DNA from: Sclerurus mexicanus
Taxonomy: Eukaryota; Chordata; Aves; Passeriformes; Furnariidae
Direction: 5' to 3'
NCBI GenBank assembly: GCA_013396755.1
Contig: VWZF01003009.1
Location: 352,010 to 416,009, forward strand
Length of the DNA: 64,000 bases
Shown: in pieces, positions 14,501 through 26,500 of the stretch
Layout: each line of letters opens with the position of its first letter
How positions within the stretch are numbered: position 1 is the first letter of the stretch
Notes under the pieces: generated by a model
What the model was told of the DNA's origin: nothing
The model's input: the letters and a program-made list of their open reading frames with translations, nothing else
Database searches by the model: none
Made by a program: the position numbers and the translations under genes

Positions 14501-16398
14501 ATTATAAACACTCCCCTTCACTACTCTCCTTGTGTTTTTCATCATCTTTTGCAAAAATGCTCTTGCTAAAGACCAGTTGTATGAAAGTAAGGTAACTTTA
14601 TCACAGTTTTGCCCGAGTTTTCATTCTCTGTAATTATCTGAAGGCACCACACAGCACTTCTTAATATTATGCAACATGCTTTCCAATTAAGCTGGAGGCT
14701 GCATATCTCTTGCTCAGTGTCCCTGGTGGATTTTAATAAGGTTTTCTCTTGTTCCTTCTCCAACACTTGTTTGACACAACAGTAATTCTTCCAGATGAGA
14801 GAGAACCCAGTGCTCATAAAGAATGAATTATTTACAGAAAGATCAGTACTCCAGTTCACGTCAAGACATCACTAATTGTAGTTAATTGCAAATACCACAT
14901 TGAACATACGCACAATGCTCTTCAGGTTCATGAAAGCCTTAAGTGTTTTTAAATAGTACTGAAAAAAAGGAAAGGGCTCAGAAGATTGGTAGCAGGAAAC
15001 AATACCTTCCACTTCCAGAGCATTGACTCAAATCAAGCCAAAGTTAATCAAGGGTAAAACACATCATCTGCTAACTGGTTGATGAGGTAAGCTCTTTTTC
15101 TAATGAGCATATGGAATAAACCCTCAGCAAAGTCAGAAGCCACAATTATAGCTATGCAGATCACACCAATTTCTTGTTGCAGTTTAGCTTACCTGTGCTC
15201 TGTCTCCACTGAAGCCATGCTGTTGATCTAGATCTTGGAAGTGCTTTTCAATAGACTTTCAAGGCATTCTACAAGCCAATTAAAAAAAACAACAACAAAG
15301 AAAACCCCAAACCAGAGGAATCAATTTCACAAGACTCATTAAGAAAGCAGCAGGAAAGCTCATAACCAGTTTAGGTCCAAGTTCATGTTCTGTTCCTAAA
15401 CTTACAGTTTCACTAAGCACGGTGAGCCACTCTGACAGACCAGTGTGTTCCGGACTATTTCAAACTCATATGGTCTGCAGTGCAGTAGGCAGGTCAGCCT
15501 TCCAAAAAGCTGAAGAGCAGGGAAACAGCTTCAGATCATTCAAACAGCCTGTATTAGTATTCTTATTAGCAATGTTTTTTCATGAAGACGGAACATGAAC
15601 ACATTTCCTCATTTGTTTCCAATGCGAGTCTTGCTCATTTTTTGAAACAAGTTTCTCTTCCCCCCAAAAAAATGGGTGCCCATGCCTTATGTCAGAAGTT
15701 TTTAGCAAAGAATACCACTTTCTGCTAATTTCAAGATATCTCAATGCCTGGATATAACTTTGCAGGCCACATGCAACTACGCCCCACCTCCAGCATTCCC
15801 TGTTTCGTAGCACCATGTGAGCATTCCGCTGCTTCAGCCCGTACTTCCTCAGTGCACCAAACATGTGAAGCTCCCTTTGAATCCTGACTCTAGCCACGTT
15901 GTGCTCATGGCTCTGGATTCTCCTGTACGGGCCAAAATCCTAAGGAGTCAGCAGTGCAATGACAAACTTGAAAGGCAGATTTAAACACAGACAAGCTGAG
16001 GTAAGACTGGATGGAACAAAATTAAACAGTACACATTGTATTAGATCACCCATGTCTTTCTTAGTGAAAGCTGAGCAAAGTATGCTTCAATGTTGCAGCC
16101 CTCAGAGCTGAGCTTTAAATTCAAAACCATTCAGAAGCTGGCTTGAGTCATGGAGTCCCATTTTGTTTAATTTTTAATTTATGCTGAACAGATAATTCCT
16201 TGGTCTCAATCCCTCCATGCCAGATAAAACCAAGTAGATTTGGGTTAAAAAATTCTTATTTGACGACACAAACTGTACAAAACATCTGCTGATGGAGATC
16301 AGCTAAATATCAGCACAGACAGAATAGGCAGGTTTCCTACTCTATTAGATTTAACACTGAGTCCATAACACAAAAACATGCAACCGTAACAGGGTAGC
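11551..16398. other. Gene-free sequence downstream of ACTR3B, second part
   Basis: Apart from the MIR-like fragment at 14.2 kb nothing was recognised. Frames of 118 codons (13353-13709, plus) and 105 codons (15580-15897, minus) show no domain, no repeats and no exon pattern. Confidence 0.5.
14186..14290 (+). mobile_element. Possible MIR-like ancient SINE fragment
   Basis: CACACAGAAATGAAGTGACC, TGCCTGAAATGATGCAGCAC and ACAGCAAGTGGCAGTA align in order with the MIR core (cacagagaggttaagtgact, tgcccaaggtcacacagc, agtaagtggcag). There is a roughly 15-bp interruption. The match is short and diverged, so chance similarity is possible. Confidence 0.4.
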
Positions 16399-16561
16399 TA
16401 AGCCCTGGAACAGGTTGTCCAGATGTTCAGGAATCTCCATTCACACAAACACAACTGGCTCTGAGCATCCAGAGGTGACTGTGAAGTGAGCCCTGCACTG
16501 AGTAAGACCTCGGACCAGAAATCTCCAGAGGTCCCTTCAAATTCAGCGTTACTGTGATTCC
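16399..16561 (+). mobile_element. CR1 LINE, 3' fragment next to the end of ACTR3B
   Basis: The plus strand contains AGCCCTGGAACAGGTTGTCC, then ATCTCCAGAGGTCCCTTCAA and CTGTGATTCC, which are the closing blocks of CR1. The middle is diverged. It ends about 70-90 bp from the ACTR3B poly(A) site and points toward the gene's 3' end. Confidence 0.8.
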
Positions 16562-16630
16562 ACAAACACTGAGACATAAATGAAAAGCTGACCTTGTGAG
16601 ATGAAGTGGGTGAGTATGCAAATCAGGACT

Positions 16631-16667
16631 ACCACAAACATCCATAAACATGTTAACAGCTTTTATT
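16631..16667 (-). promoter_or_regulatory. Poly(A) signal and GU-rich downstream element of ACTR3B
   Basis: The minus strand reads AATAAA at 16667-16662, then about 11 nt later an ACA cleavage context near 16651. This is followed at once by a GU-rich stretch (TGTTTATGG, ATGTTTGTGGT, 16650-16631). Order and spacing fit a canonical vertebrate poly(A) site. Confidence 0.7.
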
Positions 16668-17492
16668 TCACTGGTGCAAGGCCCGTGTGTCATCCACCAC
16701 TCACCAACATCAAAACAAAAGATCATCTCCTATAAAACAGTTTCAGAAAATTCAAAACAAAGTAACAGTGGCTATAATAAGCTTCATACAATATTGCAAA
16801 TCACTTTGGGTCATCCAAACATGAACGGATCAGTTTCTATCATACATGGCTTTTTTCTTCACCCCCACCCCCAAAAAAAAATACCAGCACAACTCCAATA
16901 CATGCCTCTCACCTGGAAATGCATAACATCACTCCATGACATTGACAGCTGTTCCTGCTTAGAACTAGTCATCAATTCACTCCAACAATATCATAAAATA
17001 TAAAATTATATGAAAACCTACATTTACAAAGGACTGTCCCAATCCTGCAATCTATTCCATTTGGGTAGGTACCATTCTAACTCCCCTAAAGGCATTGTGG
17101 TATTTAGTGTTCCATTGCTAAAGACTGGATTGCAAACTCAGGGCACAAGTGGGAAAGGTTTAAATCTTTCCACAAGCAGTAGAACATCGCCTTATTCTTC
17201 TAGATTCAGTTTCAGTAGTATTTGCACAATCTCCTAAACCAAGACTTACCTATTTTCAATTACCTCACATTTAGGAAGAAAGAAGGAAAGGCTCTGAGTA
17301 GTCAGCAGAGAAATGGCTCCTACTGAAATGACTTGGGCTGTAAGTTGTGCTTTAGTGCACGATGGTGATCCAAATGCTTCCAAGAGTTAACCACATCTTG
17401 TTCAGTATATACAGTGTCTGCTGCCTTGCTCTGCACTGCATGAGTTCCTTCACCAGCACAGTATCAGAGATCTTCTTTCCATTAGATGAGCA
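16651..17492 (-). other. ACTR3B: ACTR3B 3' UTR (inferred)
   Basis: About 840 nt lie between the stop codon and the inferred cleavage site. I found no other AATAAA or ATTAAA on the minus strand in this interval, so a single end is the simplest reading. No recognised gene overlaps it. The length is inferred from the poly(A) signal only. Confidence 0.65.
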
Positions 17493-17588
17493 TTATGACA
17501 TGACTCCAAAAACAGGATTATGACGACAAATACTAGGGCCATACTCTTCATAGTCTTTCTTGGTGTGACATACTTGGAAAAACTCTGG
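17493..17588 (-). CDS. ACTR3B: ACTR3B exon 12, C-terminus and stop (residues 388-418)
   Basis: This 96-nt coding part encodes PEFFQVCHTKKDYEEYGPSI, then CRHNPVFGVMS and a TAA stop. FFQ and EEYGPS are ACTR3B-type residues (ACTR3 has FYQ and EEIGPS). The acceptor is TTCATAG after a pyrimidine-rich tract. The stop is followed directly by the 3' UTR. Confidence 0.97.
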   Translation of the reverse strand, partial: PEFFQVCHTKKDYEEYGPSICRHNPVFGVMS

Positions 17589-20500
17589 CTATGAAAATAT
17601 AGAACAAAACCCCCCAAAAGCATAAGAACATAGCAAGTAGAAAAACCAAAAAATAAAATAACATCTTAACATTTCTGTAAACTGCAGCTTTATGACATGG
17701 TATTACATTTTTGAAATATAATAAAATGAGAAACATTAGGACATGAACACAATCAAGAAAAGTTTGCCTGGTCAGAAGACTGCTTTTAAACACAGCAATA
17801 AGAAACCCCACTCTGGAGACAGGAATTGCTCCCATTTTCCTGTATTTGCTTCTCTCTTGCATTTAAGACCATTGATTTGGATCCTGTATTCCTCAAGTCC
17901 TAACTAATCTCTAGTGATGACTTTAAGAATAAAGGGACTAGACTGCAACTACCACATAAGAAGTACTTCAGAATTATGTCAAATCACAACATCCTTACTC
18001 AAGTAAAGCTCACACTTGCCCTGTACAGATTTTAACGAGATAAAACTTGGGTAAGGGTTCCAGAATGTGGCATAGTTTAGACTGTTCCAATGAAAAGGCC
18101 TAAAGCTTAGTACTCAGATCAAATACACCAGAATTCAACATGCAATAAAAATTTTAAAACTAAGAACAATTTTGATAAAGACTTACTGTTGAAGCCAGCA
18201 TGGAACCACCAAACCAAACCGCATAACGCTGCATGTGATGTGTTATCACTTGAACTTCCACTGGTTTGGGCTAAGAAAAACAGTTCATATTTAACTGGTT
18301 TACAGTTTCTGGGAAGATCCTCACAAACATAACATGGTCAGACCCAGACATCTTCAACCCTCCATTCAAATAACTAACTCACCCTTATTACTTAGTCTGG
18401 TATGTTCCCTAGGAGACCAAGTCATAAAATTCTTCAAGATAACTATGAAGGACACAAATCCCTCCTGCCTACTGCTAAGATCCCATGTCTCCTAGAAGGG
18501 AAACCAGAACTGCTTACAGTAACTGTAAGACTCCTGTAAAGATATGTCATACCTAACAAGGCTAACAATGCATTTAACAACACATAAACATATACTATTG
18601 ATTTTTACTAGTGAGCACGCAAATTCTGACCCTGACTTTTTTCACTACTCGTGTAATTACTACACTTGAAATGCTCTACTTACCTTTATCCGACCGCCGC
18701 TGAGTTCCTCACTAAGTCGCAATCTTGCATCCACCACTCTCTTCAAATCCCTTTGCAGTCGCCGTCCAAAGTCCCTGAACATCGTGGATCCTCCTGAGAG
18801 AACCACATTCTGTGTAGAAATTAGAGACATGTGCTGTAAATCCAGCTTCAAGCACATCTGCCAACAGCCGATCTTAACATCATTAGGAGGCTGACAAGGT
18901 ACACAGTACACTTTAAGCACCATCCAATTCAAAGAAGGCTCATGGTCCCCTACTTTCTTTTCATTCTCCTTTAAATACATTTATCAAATCAAAAGACAAT
19001 TCCATTACAACAGTGAACTAGTATTCCATATGTGCAGAGCTGCAGAAATGAGACACTACAGCAAGAAGTTTACCAGGGGGGCTCATAGTAAGCGGTTTTA
19101 ACCCTGATACCAAATAAAACTCAAGCCTCACCATACTACATTAGAACTCAATTTTTTGTTTGATTTAATTTTAAGAGTTAAACTTCCAAACACAGCAACC
19201 AGTAAGGCCAATGACTCTTCAAAAAGGCACCACACCTCAGCAGAGGACTGCAGCACAGAGAAAGGTAGGATGCCTTTTCCTTTGATTGCCTGGTGTTACT
19301 TAATTTTCAGAGTAGAACCAAATGCCTCTGAGCCTGGACTTACACTTGTTCTACACAACAGGGTTTAGAACATCCCATCCCTAATTCTGATAACACTGCA
19401 TCATCACAGACTAAGGCAGAAGTCATTTCAAAGGTGGAGGATTCAAAACAGGAACCCTAGAACATAACACCGGGGGCAGCAAAAACACAATCCGCAATCA
19501 GAAAAAATGAACATTCTGTGACAAAACTTCACGTGTGCCCTTGTACAGCGCTGCAACTGCAAACCCAAGTGCCAATGAGTGCTGACTAAAACCATTCAAA
19601 TATCTTAGATGTCTTCAAATGTCCACATGGAACTCAGATCAGGAGTTCATCACACACAGGTCAAAGGATATTATTTCAGTAACAGTTTTTGACACTGCAA
19701 ACCAGGACTGTGCACGTCATGAAAGAATGCCTGACCCACTCTCTTCAGCCTGCACACGGATCTGAAGAGTCAAAGACATACATAATAAGCATTCACACTT
19801 GCAGGGTGCAGAAGTAAGTGCTTGGAGTTTAAGCAACAGATAACAAGGAAACTCTTGTTGGTATCTTGTAAAGTGAGAAGAAAGCTGTTTGTTTATTCAT
19901 GAAAAAAATCCTTACACATCATAAAAACCCATTACAGTAGGAAAAACTCATTTCTTCACAGCTTCAGATTCTCTACAGTATAAAAGAATGCATAACAAAG
20001 CAGGTGTGCTTAAAATAAAAGCACATGTCCCCATAACGCTACTGAAACATTTCCAAAATGAAAGACGACAGAGAAGAGGAAAGGAGCCAGAAATCACAGT
20101 TGGTCCTAAAATTGAATTAGGAGAAACATTCCTCTAGCTCCCTCCATACACAGGAACATCTCCTCTGCCTCAAAGTGGTGATGCACTCTTCATGGGAAAA
20201 GGAAACTGCTAATAGGGAAAAAAAGACAACACTGCTAACAGGGAAAAAAAGACACCAACCAACCCGAGTGATGAAACAGCAATTAAAAAGATGCCATCAG
20301 AAAATATTACCTGGAGATAATGAAGTTGGCGAAGACTGTGAAAGCAATAATTCTATTCAAAGAAAATTAAACTTCAAGCATACTCCATAAAGTGGACAAT
20401 GCTACCACTAAAAACAGATTTCAGAATACACCCAAGAATAATTTTTCAAATACCATCCAAGACCAACTCATGCAACTACAGAGACAGCACTAACATCAGG

Positions 20501-23500
20501 ATGATCCTTCCATCCAGTTAGTTATCATTCCTGGTTTAGAGGCTAACAGGTTACACCTTCTTCAGATGATGATTATTCAAGTACTTCTACACACTGAAAT
20601 CAGTTTAACAAGACACTTGCCAAGGACAACAGGAGCAGCAGAGTCCACACGTTGAAAAGATGAGCCATCTCATTATCACATATCTGGACAAGCCAGGCCA
20701 AGCAGAATTTAGGATATAAGCAACCAGGCGACACCAACTGCCATTGTAGGATGGTTAATTACACAGTCACAGTTCCCCTGCTCCCTGCAGTTCTTGTCAG
20801 CACCAGACCAAATCCCTGCTCTTTGGCAGAAGACTTTTCATATACAAGCTTTGGCAAGTTATCTCAACTCAGCAGGTCAGACTTCTGCAAGGAGGTCAGA
20901 GGCCTGGTGCTCCTCACTCACAGGTAAATCAGAATACATACACATTCCCCACCCCTCAGGCACCACACCCACCACTTACACAGGACACAAAGAAGGTGGG
21001 AAAAGATGGTCAGATTTAAAAGACAACTATGAAACTACCCCCCACCTTCGCAAATCTCTTCTCTAGAATAACTGAGTAATTCCAGTAACTACTTAACAAA
21101 AAACATTAGAACTGAGCATGCTGGGTATGTCTGCTGAGCAAGCTCACTAGTGATGGCCAGGGTTTCAGGCTGCCTGGGAATTCTGCGGACTCCCAGTAAA
21201 AGACATTGAGGAAATTAGGCTTCATGTACCTATTTCCAGCTGATTCTTTTAAAGCAGACTTCTTCTGATCTTATTCTGCTCAAACACACTTCAGCTGGTT
21301 TAACAACTCTAACGAGCCGTCAGGTTTCTCAGCTAACACCAACTACCATACCAGCTGATTTTTATTTTTATAGCTAACTGGTTGAAAACGTAAGTTGTTT
21401 CAAAAGAATGTGTTCTCTCAGAAGAGAGGGATGAAGATTCTCCACACACCTGACAAAGTGAACCAGGAGAAGTAAATAATGAATTAGGCTATTCCTGGAA
21501 GGAGACTAGGGGAACCAATACCAATTGTAGAATCATTAAGGGTAGAAAAGACCTCTAAGACCAACAAGATCACCTCAGAGGGCTGGCAAGAAATCTCTCC
21601 CTTCTCATCCATATCTTTTGCTTCTCTTATGAACTCTGCGATACTGAGTTTCTCTCCACACTATTGCAATGTAATGCTGCAGAGATATGAAGTTACCCAA
21701 CAAAAGCAATCCTAGCTAAATCAAGTTTACATAAAAATTCTAAAAAGTTAAATTAGCTTCTGCAGAACTCATCACTACCAAACACAAGGTGTTGAACTGG
21801 TTTTTGCATCTTCACACTGTATCATGGTATAGGCACACTGCTGGACACTTTAGACTTCGCAGTACCAAACTGAAAAGCACCCACTGCTTTTCTGGTAAAT
21901 GAGAACACATCCCAGTTTTCCTTCCTTACAACTGACAGCCTAAATTAAAGTCAACATGACATGACCAGACCACCAGAGACATATAATGAGAACAATATAT
22001 GACTGCTAATAAAAGTTATTCTGGTCAGAAGCTGGAAGGGTCACAATCGAGCAAAGCGCTTTATTAGCATAAGAATCAATTAAGCCTCTGTTAATTTGCT
22101 TAAAACAGGTCTGCCAACTTAGTATGGCAAGTATAAGGAGAAATATTGTATATACCAAATAACAAGATGTAAATGTATTGTGAGAAACACCATTTTTTTA
22201 ATATGTTTACTTTTAATGATGAAGAAACCATTTCTTTTTCCTTAAAATCATGATTTTCAATGTTCATTTAACAGTTTGAGTAAAAGCAAAAGATTGTAGC
22301 ATGACTTACAGTTGTGTTGTTCTGCAGAAATAAGCCTCAGACACAGAAGGAACCAGAAAACCCTGCAGGTGTGTCGAGCTACAGTTAAACCAACTAGCAG
22401 GGATGATGTTATATATTTAATTACAGCTGTGACAGGAAAAAAGAGCTTCTGCTCAGTACTCCAGTGCTTCACTGACAGTGTTAATCATTTGGGGCTTCCA
22501 CTCGAAGCAGCAGGAATATCATTCCTTTCCCACATCCTACTGGTATGATGTGGATCTCCTGGCCTGGCAGTCTCTCCAGCCTTTCCTCACCAGGAGAGCC
22601 TCCTCACTCTGCTCTGAGTCATTAATAGCAAACGTCACTGTGCTGGAGTGCAGACCGGCAAACTCAGTTGAACAGTGCCACCTACCCACCACGCTGTGCA
22701 GCTGGAACTGTTTTCACACCAAGTATTTCTATTTACCAGTAATTCAGGCCAGAAGTGATGCTAGGGGAATGTTTTACTACCCCACTAGTACCTTGCATCC
22801 CAGATCTCCCCAGGCTTTGAGGATGGGCTGTGAAGAGCTGGGCAGCCAACAGTTTAACTTGCTGAGTGAATGCTTACACAAGCACAGTCCAAATCTTAAT
22901 TGTACTAACAAGCTCAAGTTCACTATTGTCAACAACAGCTGCACACCCAGCCAAAAAGTCACCTGCTCTAAGGAAAAGAGTCAATATTGTTAAAAACCTG
23001 TCCCCATGCACTTGCATTTCCACAGAAAACCTGGATGTTTCATCTGCAATAAAACACCACACTTGCCAATACACTGCAGTCCCCACCTCATTCAGAGTTT
23101 TCAGCTTGAGAAGTTGGCTTAAAAGTTCGAGATCAAGGACATTATCACTTGACCCATCGTTATCTGAATCCTGAATATTGAAACAGGCTTGGCTAGGATC
23201 TGTCAGAGATATTTCTCATAAAATTTACCTGGTTACAAATGTCATTTATTTTAAATTCTTTCATTCATATATTTTTGCCAAAAATACAGCAAAGAAAAGT
23301 TTAAAGAAATTAATTGCTGGAACAGTCAGTGACCCTACACTTCCATGTTTTGTACTGGGAGAAGGCAGAGACCTCACAACTGTTAATACCATTCTTATCT
23401 AAATTCTGGAAGAACCTGGGAAGGAACTCTGGATGGGGAAAAAGGAAGATGAAGTAGAGTGTGGAATAGGATCAACAGTTTCTGAACCTGTTAGTAACAT

Positions 23501-26500
23501 AAAAAAAAAATCCTGTTTTTATTAGAAGTTGAAAGGTCTCTGCCCCCCTTTAAAGCCATTATATAATACATTAGGAGTCTGTTTTTTGACACTAAGTGTC
23601 AAAACTCATGCCCTAACTGACAAATGCTGGGATAAGTTTCAGAGCATTTTCAGGTTGAAAAGAGATTTTCAAATAGCAACTAGGCTTGAAAAGTTCCACA
23701 CTAGCATGTGCTGTGGCTGTACCACAGAGCAGATACTCACCCCTGATGCAAGCAGGGTGTGCAGTAGTTATGTGTTCAGTAGTGTGCCCATGGTGACCTG
23801 AAAGCTGGGGAAAGGACCCTGCTGTTGTGCAGACCACAGTCCCCACCGTGCTGCTGCACTCCTACAGGCAGGGACCATAGCGTGGGATTAAAACCACCGA
23901 AGACCCACAAAGCCCTCCAACGTATTTCCAGAACAGACTCCACATGGTAATTCATTTACACAGAAAGCAAAAAATCCATATTTGGGGAAAAGAAATCTGT
24001 CCCTAAAAAAGTACCCTGACCCCAAACCAGGGGCACATCCCCAGAACATCTCATCAGCTGGATCAATGCTGAAACCAGGATCAGCATCCCCTCAGCTGGA
24101 TCAACGCTGGAACCAGGACTGGTGACCTCTTATTTCTATCTCTTTTTCCTCTCCCTTTTTTCATTAATTCATTTCTCCCTCTTCAGTTCCTCTCTTCCCT
24201 TTCACCCTACTCCTTAATCCGAAACCCACTACTGTCTGCTTATATAGTAGGTCAGGGACTAATTTCCATGACAAGTGTGTAATTCACTAATAAAACTTTC
24301 CGATTGTTTGCAGACCCTCTGACTTCTGTCATTCCTTTCAAGCTGTGAGCATTTACAAATCTTAGGTGCTTCCTTTCCCTTAAGGGTGGGTTCTTCACAG
24401 GTCTGGCTGAAGAAGTGAGACTTACAAAGGTTCTGCTGCTTCAAACAGCAATGTCAGGTAAGATAACTGGCCTTGTACGAGAGATGCTGATCAGAAACAG
24501 GGATACTGGCAATAAAACTCAGAAAGAGACATACCATAGGATGTCAAAAGATGAGTTGTAAAATAATGATTCAAAGGCTACATACTACACAAAATCTGCA
24601 AGAAGGGTTCTCCTAGGTATTTTCTGCAGGAACACTGAGAAAGAATCCAAATGCATGGAAACCCACCTTCAAAGCACAGGGCCTTGGCTGGCCACCACAC
24701 AGCATTTGTGGGCAAGTGAAACTGATAAACCCCAGAAGCTAAGAGAAAGTATGAGTGGATTACTTCTGCATCCATACACTGTTTTAAACAGTGAAAACAG
24801 AGATGTTCATCCCTTTGCAGTGACCCTGCTTAACGAAATTGTCAACTATTAGCATTAATAACTATTGACATCTATCATTACATTCAACAGTTAATTGTGC
24901 AACATTATTTTAACTAAGCAAGTATAATGAAGAACAAAAAATGGAAAAATAAAAGCCTCAATCAGCGGTAAGCCAAGGAAGATTTATTTGTCTGCTGATT
25001 ATGGAGAGGCAGGAGTAACTTAACCTCAGTTTTTAAATATCTCTTTCTGGAAGTCAGTACTAAACCTCACCCTACCAAGCAAAGACAGTGTTGCTGTAGG
25101 GCAGCTTTGGTCTTTTAGATAAAAAGCAGACACAACACAACCACATACTAAGGTTTCCTAACCCCTTCTGCAACATACCTAAGCTTGAAGCCATTGAAGA
25201 CAGATACTGCAGAACTCCCTCCACATAACAGCCTGTTAAGTAGTTTAATATCCCACTTCAACACGCCCCACAGATGTTGCTCTGGAGCACTAGATCTCAC
25301 TCTAGATTGCAGAGGATGTGAACCAGATAAGCAAGACAGACTGAAAAATGTTGACAGTTACAAATTACCCCGAGATATGAATTCACTGAAACTTAATGCT
25401 CATTCTAACAGGTAAGGAAAACTACCACCTTTAACATGAGCAAACAAATCTCTCAGTGCTTTTGCTTTATGCCATTATTTCCAAAAGGGAATTGCTGCTG
25501 CACAAGCAAAATCCAGGAAGCACAGGATGTGCTGTCAATATAGACAGAGCTTGCCATGGATTATGCATGTCAGCACCTTGCTTTTCACTTCTTATAGAAT
25601 CAGGGACTCAAAGTACTCTCTGGACTACAACAAGGACAGGTTTTAGTTGGCCTAATTGTTGTTTCCCAAAGGATTTAAAGTTTTCATGTACTTCATCACT
25701 GAGTTCAATACTGTCTAAGCTGCCAAAAGTGGGCAAGTGCAAGAGAAGACTATGGAAAAAATAATTTATTTGAAGCCATACTTAACAAAGCAAGGGGAGA
25801 AGAGGAGTGAGAGGGGTGAGATCAGGACATAACCCTTAAAATGGGCAAAAGCCAAAGTCCTTCATGCACAAGAATTCACATTACAAATGTCAGATACAAA
25901 TAACATCCCTCTGTCTCAATTCTTCAGGGATAGCACTTACCTGTGTATCAAGCCATTATACTCTTTTTTCAAAAATAAAAAGCAACAAATATCAAGTGGC
26001 ATTCAGAAGTGACACTGCTAAATTTGCACTTTATTTCCATTCAAAGTTCACATTTATCACAGTAGAGTAAGTGGTAGCCACATATATGATTTTGATGATG
26101 ATATTGATACTTAGTCTTTAAATAGATGAGATTCATCTTACACCAGAAAGACCATACCTTATATAATGGACGCCGCACATCAATGGGACAGTTCTGTATA
26201 ACTTCATCAACTACATCCGAAATGGATTCCATGAAATCAGGATTAGCAAACTAAAGTGAAATAGAACAGGCATTAGATTTTTCATCCAAAAAGTGGAGAA
26301 ACAAAAAGGCAGAAACGAGACTGTGGAGAGATTTTGTAAGAGGGGATGGGTGGGGATCACTCTTGCTTGCCACTTGTTCTATGTTATAACAAACACACTT
26401 CTGTACAAGGGCAATGAGAATCGCCTTTTCTGCTGAGAAACTCAGATTCTCTTTCTTGGCCATACATTCACTGTTTACAGTTTATGCACTGTGGACCTTC

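Larger units (their letters stand above)
18810..26157 (-). other. ACTR3B intron 9 (7348 nt)
   Basis: This is the largest fully bounded intron. It contains a short CR1 tail (21527), an LTR-like segment (24001-24420), a 21-bp palindrome (23584), and 26-bp and 38-bp tandem duplications. The longest open frame, 171 codons on the plus strand at 22478-22993, has no recognisable domain and I treat it as chance. Confidence 0.7.

Noticed and set aside
17548..17862. 104-codon minus-strand frame with a strongly hydrophobic segment
   Set aside because: It runs from intron 11 into exon 12 in the wrong frame. The hydrophobic part is the pyrimidine-rich tract before the exon 12 acceptor.
22478..22993. 171-codon plus-strand frame in intron 9
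   Set aside because: It is the longest frame outside the CpG island, but it has no domain, no repeat of family motifs and overlaps frames on the other strand. A chance frame is likely.
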